Of a DNA stretch of 39,384 bases, positions 10,225 to 19,500 are shown in pieces (position 1 is the first letter of the stretch; each line of letters starts with the position of its first letter). The stretch lies in the NCBI GenBank assembly GCA_027459575.1, contig DAIDIB010000006.1, forward strand, positions 1 to 39,384, written 5' to 3'. The position numbers and the translations under genes were made by a program. The DNA comes from Gammaproteobacteria bacterium (GTDB lineage: Bacteria; Pseudomonadota; Gammaproteobacteria; DSM-16500). The notes under the pieces are model-generated. The model saw only the letters and a list, made by a program, of their open reading frames with translations. It searched no databases and had not been told where the DNA came from.

Positions 10225-11877
10225 ATGAAACCCAGAACCCTCACTCCAGCTGAATTCCAGGCCTACGCATCATCCGGCGCCGTGTCTTCCACACGCATAT
10301 CTTACGCCCCCGCTCTAAGCTGGCACAAAATCGGTACTCGTTTGGGAATAAATAATGCCGGTGATGCCGCTGTTTTTAAAAGCGCTGAGCGAGTGATAGT
10401 GGAGCCCGATCAAACAGCTATTCACAAAGAATCGCCCCACACCTTGTTCGCCATTAAATTTAAAAAATTTAAAAAGAAAGAAAAAGCGGAAGCCTACATT
10501 GAGCTTAGTCAAATCGCTACACGCATTCCTCACGCGAAAATTAAACCGTCAGTGTTAATAGAAAATGAACATGAATTTTTTGTCGCAACGATAATGGCTG
10601 AGCTACGAGGCCAAACGCTGGCGAAATTATTATTTAAAGATTCCGCTAATTATAAGATCCAAAAAAAGCTAACTCTTTCAGCTATCGAAACACTTGAAAT
10701 CATGCTGGCAGCGGCCCTGGATTTACAATCAAGTATACACGCTAGTGGCGTTATACATCGCGATATAACACCTGCGAATGTGATGGTGGATCGTTCTGTT
10801 TCGCCGCCTGTAGTTAGAATTTTTGACTTTGATCATTGCAAGTTAGTGGGAACGATAGAGAATGAGGGATGTGGCACGCCGTTGTTTATGTCCGCAGAAG
10901 CGCTTAACTGGCAGAATAAAACGGCAAAAACCGATGTCTACGGTCTTGGGTGGCTCTATTATCTGTTGCTGCGTGGAAAATTTCCGCAGATAACTACGAT
11001 GGATGATGTGAGATATTATGCGGCTAACATGCATGGTCGCAAGTTATCATTATTCGCGGATATGAAGTATGAACTTGATGCGAAGGATAGAGCGAGTCTC
11101 GCGAAACTGGTCATTGCCATGTTTAATCCTGTACAGGAGCGGCGCTGGGATTTGCAGCATTGTATTGATGTGGTGGAAGGGGTTTTGCAGAAGCTGAAAT
11201 TGAAATCACTACCACCCGCAGATCGTACTGTCTTGCATGTGGCTTATGGTTTAGGAAAATCATTGCGTAACGATTTGGTTGGTGTGGCATTTGAAACAAG
11301 AATAGGCCATCAACCGTCTATTGATATTGTTGCCCGATTTAATTATGCGATAGCTTGCGTGGCCAGGTTGGCTGAAACATCCGCAGATGCTTTTCCGGCT
11401 TTTCTATCAGCATTGCGTATCGATATGCTGGCTGGTGTGAAGATTGATGAGCTCAGCCGCAAAGTGCAAGACACAATGTCTTCTTTTACCACGCATTACC
11501 AGCTTATAAAAAATCTGCAACATGAGGCACCTGATATAAAAGCTGTGTTAGGGGATCGTCCAGGAAAAACGACTGATGAATTTAAAGAGATTAATACTTC
11601 TATCGATTATTTGCTGCAGCATTACGAACTCTTCTCCTGGTCACTGGACAGCCTGGCATGGATTGATCGCAAGCTGGTAAAGATGCTTGACCGCGCGCAG
11701 CCGATATTTGTAACGGCGCGTCAAGCGGTTGCCGAAGTGCGGGCTGATGAAGCGAGACGGTCAGCAGAGTGGGCGCGGTTTATGGCTGAGCGTAGAGGGG
11801 TGCAGCAAAACCAACAACATGCTGAGGTTGAGGCTAGCGGTACTGTGATAACCATTAACGGCAAGCGTAAGATGTAG
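10225..11877 (+). CDS. Hanks-type (eukaryotic-like) Ser/Thr protein kinase-like protein
   Basis: FAIKFKKF (VAIK-like Lys), GVIHRDITPANVMVD (HRD loop), VRIFDFDH (DFG position reads DFD), GCGTPLFMSAEAL (activation loop/APE-like), KTDVYGLGWLYYLLLRGKFP (subdomain IX). Confidence 0.85.
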   Translation: MKPRTLTPAEFQAYASSGAVSSTRISYAPALSWHKIGTRLGINNAGDAAVFKSAERVIVEPDQTAIHKESPHTLFAIKFKKFKKKEKAEAYIELSQIATRIPHAKIKPSVLIENEHEFFVATIMAELRGQTLAKLLFKDSANYKIQKKLTLSAIETLEIMLAAALDLQSSIHASGVIHRDITPANVMVDRSVSPPVVRIFDFDHCKLVGTIENEGCGTPLFMSAEALNWQNKTAKTDVYGLGWLYYLLLRGKFPQITTMDDVRYYAANMHGRKLSLFADMKYELDAKDRASLAKLVIAMFNPVQERRWDLQHCIDVVEGVLQKLKLKSLPPADRTVLHVAYGLGKSLRNDLVGVAFETRIGHQPSIDIVARFNYAIACVARLAETSADAFPAFLSALRIDMLAGVKIDELSRKVQDTMSSFTTHYQLIKNLQHEAPDIKAVLGDRPGKTTDEFKEINTSIDYLLQHYELFSWSLDSLAWIDRKLVKMLDRAQPIFVTARQAVAEVRADEARRSAEWARFMAERRGVQQNQQHAEVEASGTVITINGKRKM

Positions 11878-11921
11878 CCCCGCCTACGCGCAAAAAGCGC
11901 GCTTCGGTGCGACAAGCCTAC
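11874..11921. repeat. Possible degenerate or short relative of the palindromic element
   Basis: GTAGCCCCGCCTACGCGCAAAAAGCGCGCTTCGGTGCGACAAGCCTAC: GTAG/CTAC ends and an inner palindrome CGCGCAAAAAGCGCG; kinase stop TAG is in the left border. Confidence 0.5.
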
Positions 11922-12030
11922 ATTTGTGCTAGCCATTGACCCCAAAACGTGCTAAAACTGCTCCCTTCGGCTCGGCCATCATTGGTCATTTTTTATTCCA
12001 AAATTCAATAGATTATGGTACACTTTTAGC

Positions 12031-12954
12031 ATGATCAGACAACGAACACTTAAGAACGTTATTAAGGCGACTGGCATTACCCTTCATGGGGGCGAGCGTG
12101 CCGAAATAGTATTAAGACCGGCTCCTCCCGGCACCAATATCCGATTCAGACGCGTAGACTTGAACCCCATCGTGGAAATCCCGGCGTTAGCCGAGTTTGT
12201 AGGCGAAACCACTATGTCGACCACCTTGTTGAAAGACGGTGTGCGTGTCTCGACAGTTGAGCATCTGCTGTCTGCCTTTGCGGGTTTAGGTATCGACAAC
12301 GCTTATGTAGATGTGACTGCTTCTGAAATTCCTATTATGGATGGCAGCGCGGGCCCGTTTGTATTCCTTATTCAGTCTGCGGGTATTGAAGAGCAAAACG
12401 TGGCGAAACGTTTTATTCGCATCAAGCGCAAAATTAAAGTCACCGATGGCGACAAATGGGCGTGCTTCGAGCCGTTCAATGGTTTCAAGGTGACGTTCAC
12501 TATCGATTTCGATCATCCTCTGTTTAAGTCACATACTAAAACCGCGACGCTGGATTTCTCCAGTCTTTCCTACGTGAAAGAAGTGAGCCGCGCGCGTACC
12601 TTTGGCTTTATGGCGGACTTTGAAAAGCTGCAAGCGCTTAATCTGGCGCGCGGCGCGAGTCTGGATAATGCGATTGCGATCGATGACTTTCGCGTGTTGA
12701 ACGAAGATGGCTTGCGTTATGAAAACGAATTTGTGAAGCATAAGATTCTCGATGCGGTGGGCGATTTGTATTTGCTGGGTTCGAGTCTTATTGGCTCGTT
12801 TGTAGGCTACAAATCCGGCCACGCGCTGAATAACAAGCTATTGTGTGAATTGCTTGCTAATCAAGATGCCTGGGAATTTGTGACTTACCAAGACGAAGCG
12901 GCTTCTCCTTCCGTACCTATTTCTTATATCCGCCCAATTTTAGTTGAAGCTTAG
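12031..12954 (+). CDS. lpxC: UDP-3-O-acyl-N-acetylglucosamine deacetylase
   Basis: [89 protein letters not shown]. Confidence 0.97.
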   Translation: MIRQRTLKNVIKATGITLHGGERAEIVLRPAPPGTNIRFRRVDLNPIVEIPALAEFVGETTMSTTLLKDGVRVSTVEHLLSAFAGLGIDNAYVDVTASEIPIMDGSAGPFVFLIQSAGIEEQNVAKRFIRIKRKIKVTDGDKWACFEPFNGFKVTFTIDFDHPLFKSHTKTATLDFSSLSYVKEVSRARTFGFMADFEKLQALNLARGASLDNAIAIDDFRVLNEDGLRYENEFVKHKILDAVGDLYLLGSSLIGSFVGYKSGHALNNKLLCELLANQDAWEFVTYQDEAASPSVPISYIRPILVEA

Positions 12955-12957
12955 TGG

Positions 12958-12985
12958 TGTCATCCCCGCGAAGGCGGGGACCCAT
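12958..12985. repeat. Short palindromic repeat (family 2), copy b
   Basis: TGTCATCCCCGCGAAGGCGGGGACCCA between convergent lpxC and the dciA-like gene. Confidence 0.88.
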
Positions 12986-13424
12986 TCCTCGCCAGCCTCT
13001 TCATCGCCTCTCTCAATTTCGGATCTTCAATTCCATCCGCAATATCCGAAATCATCTTCGCTGTTTTGGCGGAAAGGGGTTTTGGTTTTCTGGTGCTTTG
13101 TGGCCGAGACAAGCGCTTAGTCTGCACCTGCACCTTGCAATGTATCGTCTGCAAGCTGCTCAATGCAGGCTCCTGCTTCAACTTCCTCACTAACTCCGCG
13201 CTCAAAAAATGAAGCTGCGAGGCGATAGAGCTATTCGCCGCCACGATAGTCAATTTTCCACTAATAAAGCTCGTCACCTTACAATAATTCCGCAGGTTCT
13301 GATCGAGATACTTACTCACTAAAGCATGTAACTGCTCCATCTTTTTAAGCTTATGCCACAGCACATGCACCGTGCCTTCGGTTTCAAGGTATGAAAGTGG
13401 TTTTTTGCTATTAGTGTCAGTCAT
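12960..13424 (-). CDS. DUF721/DciA-like protein
   Basis: Position between lpxC and secA; ISGKLTIVAANSSIASQLHFLSAELVRKL resembles the DUF721 core; last codons and TGA lie in the family 2 repeat. Confidence 0.7.
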   Translation of the reverse strand: MTDTNSKKPLSYLETEGTVHVLWHKLKKMEQLHALVSKYLDQNLRNYCKVTSFISGKLTIVAANSSIASQLHFLSAELVRKLKQEPALSSLQTIHCKVQVQTKRLSRPQSTRKPKPLSAKTAKMISDIADGIEDPKLREAMKRLARNGSPPSRG

Positions 13425-13445
13425 AATGCCTAATTTATCATAAAG

Positions 13446-13522
13446 GTAGCCCGGATGAGTGTTTTTCCGGGGGAAGTGATCTTTGATATGGCTTCCCGGA
13501 TAAAAGCACTCATCTGGGCTAC
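13446..13522. repeat. Nested palindromic element, copy 4 (GGATGAG core)
   Basis: GTAGCCCGGATGAGTGTTTTTCCGGGGGAAG...CTTCCCGGATAAAAGCACTCATCTGGGCTAC. Confidence 0.85.
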
Positions 13523-13524
13523 CC

Positions 13525-13553
13525 TTGACGTCAATGTCTATAAAATGTACAAT
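13525..13553 (+). promoter_or_regulatory. Candidate sigma70 promoter for the giant ORF
   Basis: TTGACG (13525-13530), 17-bp spacer, TACAAT (13548-13553), 35 bp upstream of the ATG. Confidence 0.6.
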
Positions 13554-13588
13554 TTAGCCCTATAATAACTATTACGAGCACACAAAAC

Positions 13589-16500
13589 ATGCTGAGAAAT
13601 GTAGAGGTAGTTTACTACCACCTTGCCTTTGGTAAAAAAGGATCGAAGCCAGAACCGAAACACGAAGAAGCGATAGAAAAACTGCTTAATGGCCAATTTC
13701 ATTCAGGCATGTCTCACACCATTCATTATTCTACTCCTTTTTATGTGCGAAGTATCAGCTATGGCGGTAAGCCGCGTTTGTTGTACACATTAAAACGATT
13801 CGAGCAAAAGACATATTGCATTATTACGGAAGATTTAGCAGAGCATGATTATCTGGATGCCGATACAGAGCGCTCAACGGGTCTCCGTGACTGTCTCAGT
13901 GACTTTAAAACTAGTCTTGAGCAAGGCAAATTTATTCCTATTCCAAGAAAAGAAGAGAAGGAAGAAAAAGAAGAAGAAAACAACAATGATTACTTTACTG
14001 ATGGAAAATTTATCCAATTTATGCCGATACAGTCAGGGATAATATCAGGCCCTTTGCCGCAATATAACTTTGGCGCGGCAGGTGCGGGTAAAACTTTAAC
14101 GGATATGGCGAGGTTAGAAAAAGAATTTGATGAAGGACACGACGTACTTTATATCACGCAAAGATCAGAGTTGGCCGCCACGGAACGTCATAGGCGCGAC
14201 CGTAAATATATTCTGTCAAAGGATGATGACGCGCCAAATTTTGCGGTGTTAGATTATGACGCGATGATTAGATTGATAGACCCGACGCTTGAAAAAAAGA
14301 AAATGGTTGGTGAAGTGGAATTTAATACCTGGGTTAACGAATATCTCAAACACCAAAAAACACCCGAAAACGTATTGAGTCGCAAGCATCAAATATATAA
14401 AGAATTAAGAAATATAAGTGGTTATTCAAAAGAAGAATATCTTGAAGAGCTTGGACAAAAAGAATGTTTATTTCATGAGGTGGATGAAAAGATTTTTTTA
14501 TGGCAGATCTATAAATCTTATAAAAAAGAACTGGAATTAAGAGATGCTTATGACCCGAGCTTTTATGAAATTAAAGATTTTAGTCTATTTCAGGATCACA
14601 TTGTTGCTATCGACGAAGTTGATAATTTATCAACTCTACAGATAATGCAATTAATGCGTTTCGCAAATTTTAAAGACATCATGATTACTGGTGATGGGCA
14701 TCAACGTGATGATGATCTGTTGCCTAAACGACCATTTATAAAAAGACGTTTAGGGAGTCATTGCAAAGATACAGCATTAGATGAATCAAAACGCTGTGGT
14801 AAGGTTATTATCGAATTTGCAAATAAACTGATAAATGTCAAATACGATGTCACTGGCGGAAAAACTGAGAAAGATGAATATGAAGAAATAAAGATCCCAG
14901 TTGGGCAGCATGAAGGTAGTTTTGCCTGGCGGGATGACTGGAACGATGACGATGGTGTCTCAATGTGCCAATCACTTCAGGAAAAATATGGCAAAGAAGA
15001 TTTATATGTCATTACCCATCCAAATTATGTAGATGATGCAAGGAAAAAATTTCCTGGCAATACGGTATATACTTTCCAGCAAAGTAAAGGTCGTGAATTT
15101 AAGCATGTAGTGTTATACCGTCCATTTGATACGGATGATTTTGCCGCGGCGGATGATATATTAGCCAGTAAAGAGCCGAGTGAAAAAAAGACAAAACGTC
15201 ATATGCCAAAAAAAGGCGAGCGTGATAACTTAAACTTTGCTCCGGCTTTTAATCAGATATTTGTTGGCTGTACCAGAGCCATTGAGAGCTTAACGATTTG
15301 CCAACGTGATGATAAAAAATCCTATGCTGTAAGGAACGTTATTAAACGTTTACGACCTGCTGCGGCAATGAATAAAGATAAAGCTGTCTTGCAAAAGGAG
15401 GAAAAAGAAAAGAAAGTAGAGGTAAAAGAAGATCCAGAAGCTCGCCTGAAGAAAGCGATTAAATTATTGATGAATGGTGATGAATCGCAGGCAAAGCAAG
15501 AGCGTGAGTATTTATCTGAAGATCAACAAAAGAAATATGATGCGTTTAAGATTGAGTTTGATGCTACTCGTGAACGTGAAAAAGAAGAAGAGCTTAAGCG
15601 TCAGGCAGATCGTCGCGAGAAAATGCGGCGAGAAAAGCAAGGGCAGGGCGAGATAAAATCAGCGCCTACCAAACGTAACGCGGCTGCGCCTGATATTGCG
15701 CCGAAGCAATCGGTGGCGACAAGTAGCCCGGCGAGTAAGCTAGACGCGCCTTCTACGTCAAAAGACGCTCATCCTGGAGATAAAAAGCCTGTTAAGGGTA
15801 CGCCAGCTACCTCATACAAGGTGACTGAACTGAAATCGCCGCAATTATCTTCGGCAACAAAGGGGTCAATAGAAGATCTGCAAAAAAAATCAATATCACA
15901 GCTAGATGCCACTGCTGCGGATCATATGCTAAAAGACTTGAAAAGACTTTTTGCACAAGCAGACACTAACCCTGAACCATTATACAAATGTATTGAATTA
16001 TCATCAGGGTCAGAACAAAGATGCTCGGTTCTTGCTAAATTTCATAAAGAAAATCCTGAATTTCTTTCGAGCATACCACCTGAGATAATGTTTCGATTTT
16101 ATAAGACAATGGTGGCAGGTGAGTTTGAGTCAGAAACGACAATATTTAATAACATACTGATCGCTCACGACGACAATTATGAGCTATTGTCTGACTGGCT
16201 ATCCTATGATACCTGGGTATCTTATGTGGCCGATATTTATAAAACGCAGTCTGCTGAGTATCTTATCAATTTTACGCTGAAAATTATTAATCCATTGCTT
16301 TATCATTGGTCTAGTCAGGACGAGCCACCTTTCTTGCGTTTATTAATGCACGAACCATTATTTTTATCAAAGATTGCTGAATTTGGCTTCTTCGCCGTAA
16401 ATCAGGCAAAAAATATATCTATTTTTGCTCTGCTTTGCACGAATGCTAACTTTCATCCGTTTCTCATAAAATTATTTGATAATAAACCTGAGCTAATTTC

Positions 16501-19500
16501 ACAAATTGATTTTGATGAGTTTTTTGAGGTTCGAGGAGAAGAGTCTGGGCCAGATGAATTTCCACCTGTGCTGCATTTGTCGCGAACTGGCGAAGGCAGG
16601 CAGTTATTATTGTCGATGTTGAAGGCCAGACCTGAATTTCTCAGTTATTTGTCTTCAGCTGGTGTGCTGTTTAGAGTGTACCCCGCGCCCGATGTCAACA
16701 TGATTCCGTGCCTGACATGCGTCTATAAAACGCTAGAAGGTACGGTAGAAGGTGATGAAATCATTGAATTGCTCAAAAAAAGCAATCCAGCATTGACCAC
16801 AGAAAATATTAGATTTGAAATTTCCAATAACGGACTGGATTTTTTAAATGAAAAGGAAATTAAAAAGGTTAATCACCTAAAAATTGATTTAACCGTTGAA
16901 AGTCTGGCAACGCTTATGCGTGATCCAGATGCGAAACGATTATTGTTTAAGACATCTGGAATGGCTAAAGCAGAACCATTATTTATTAAACTACTTTCTA
17001 AACCTCATAGTTCGGAAATCTTGTTTGAGACGCTTCAGAAGTATCCAGACTTGATAAAGAACGCTATTCCTGTCACTATTTTTAATGCAACTGTGAATTG
17101 TGCGGGAATGCAGATTAGCTACCTGTATTTATTACTAGATTTTTCGTATTTTAGAAAAATCACCAAAATCCTTTTTGATCATGATGACCTGGTAAATTCA
17201 ATTGAACCAAAAGTATTATTCGGGTTAACTGAAAACTATGGATCATTGCTCGAGTTTTTATTGCATGATGATAAATTACACTGGGTACTATGTAAATTAT
17301 TTGAAAATGCCGATTTTGCTTATCGCTTTATTAAAGAGTTCGGTGATCATTCATTATCAAAAAAAGATATTTTTTCGAAAGTGACCACCCTGTTTTGCCG
17401 CTATTATCCTGTGTTGGCTGCTCACCTGGCTAATTTGGCATATTTGAAAAAGCTAAAAGAGCTAACGCCTACCTCCGTTATTTTTGGTGATCCAAAACTC
17501 GCGGCTCCTAATTTTTCTTATCTGGCAAGACACCCAACTCTTCACTCATCGATGGCGCTATGGATTGAGTCTGATCCTGCAGTCCTTGATCGTATTCCTG
17601 CAGTGCTGTTAGGTCTTGCGATCGACCCAACTAATAAAGATGAAACACAAACCCCCTTGAGCTGCCTTGCACAAACAGAAGCAGGCAGAAAGATTATACG
17701 CGCCTATGTAAGAAATCCCGTTCGCGCTAAATCACTTGCTACCTCCAGGTTGTTATTAACGCCTATTAAATCACAGAATCAACGTCTTAATGGCCAAACT
17801 GTGGTGGATCTGCTTCAGGCCGCGGATGGCCCTGGTTCCGACATTGTGCGGGTTGTGGTGGCTGCTAATTCTGATTTCGCCAAGGCGATGATTGATTTTG
17901 TGTTAGCGAACGCAGGCCCGCGATTGGATAAGGGTGATAGTCCAAAACGGACTCAGAGATCTGTCTCGCCTGGTTTAGACACAGAACGAGAAAATATAGT
18001 TCAGGAGTTTCTCGAAACGTCGGATGCGGAATTGCTTTTTAGTCCAGATGAGAATAACGGATGTATATTTATTACAATGAGCAGGCTGCAAAGTTTTATA
18101 CGCAACTTGATGGAGGCATTTAAATCAAACCGGGAGCTATTTAAAGGTATTCCTGTTTCAACTTTATTTTACAATTACCATGCTCCGGACGTGAGTAACA
18201 AAACAAAAACGATTATTGCAATAATGGCGGAAAATACTGAACTTTACGATCTCCTGGTTTTTATACTATCTGATCTTAAAGAATCAGATGTGGCTTTGCT
18301 GATCGCAGAGTTGCACAAAGAACTTAAGGTTAACTCCGAAGGGAATACGACGACCCATCTGAGCCAGCTTTCGTTGCGCTTGCCAAGTTTATTGTTGTTT
18401 TTGCAAGACAAATATCCTGCATTTGCTGCTTCATTTACTGCGAGCAATATGACTGTAGCAAGAGTTCTTAATTCACAATTAGTTTTATCATTTTTAGAAA
18501 CGCAAAGTATAACAGCCGATGGGTGTGAATTTCTCGATAGACAAGTGCGTTTAAATAAAACTAGCATTACTGATATTCCACCTGCTGCCATGTTTAGGCT
18601 TCATGATTTGAGTGACGGCAAAAGCAAAATGACAACGACAGCGTTTAACAACATTCTTCGTCTCCAAAAAGAACATTCTCAGGTATTAACATGCTGGCTG
18701 GAAAACGACGCTTGGATGGACTATATGATAGATATGTATATGTCAAAGTCGCGTAATAACTTAGAGTTTTTTACAGCCAGCGTCATTAGAGACCTCATTT
18801 ATTATTGGCGATTTTCTGAAAATCCACCAATTTTAAGACTTTTGCAAAAATGTCCTGACTTTTTATTGTTGCTACCCAATAATATTTTTACCAGAACTAA
18901 TGAACAAGCTAGCGTTTTTGAATTATTGTGCGCAAATCCTCTGTATCACCCTTATTTATCTGATCACAAAACATGGGGTGATTTCCGCCAGCTTGATATT
19001 AATAACTGCTTGCAAAGTATGCATTTAGAGCCAAATGTGCCATTCAATCTATCTCAATCTAAAAAAGGCCTGGGTGTTTTGGGTATTATTCTTGTGTTGC
19101 GTCCAGAAATACGTAAGCGTCTGGCAACGGAGGATGAGCTTTTCAGGAGGGTTAAATTTCCTCAGGCGCCTGATCGTAGACCGTACACTTGCCTTTATAA
19201 AATGCTTAATCAAAGCGCGAAGGGTAAGGAGATTATCGAGCTGTTACGGCAAACCAATCCAAAATTAACATCAGAATTTTTAGATCAGTCATTGAAAAGG
19301 AGCAGTCTGGATTTTCTTACTGATGAAGAATGCCTTATAGTAGATAAGGTCAGAAATGATTTAACTTCTGCTAATTTGGTGAGTTTGATGCGACGTTCTG
19401 ATGCGCAGCGCTTGTTGTTTAACTCATCTGGGTTAGATTTACATATGAGTTTTATTATTGATATGCTATTGGTTGATACAGCTGCTCTTTGTTCAGCTTG

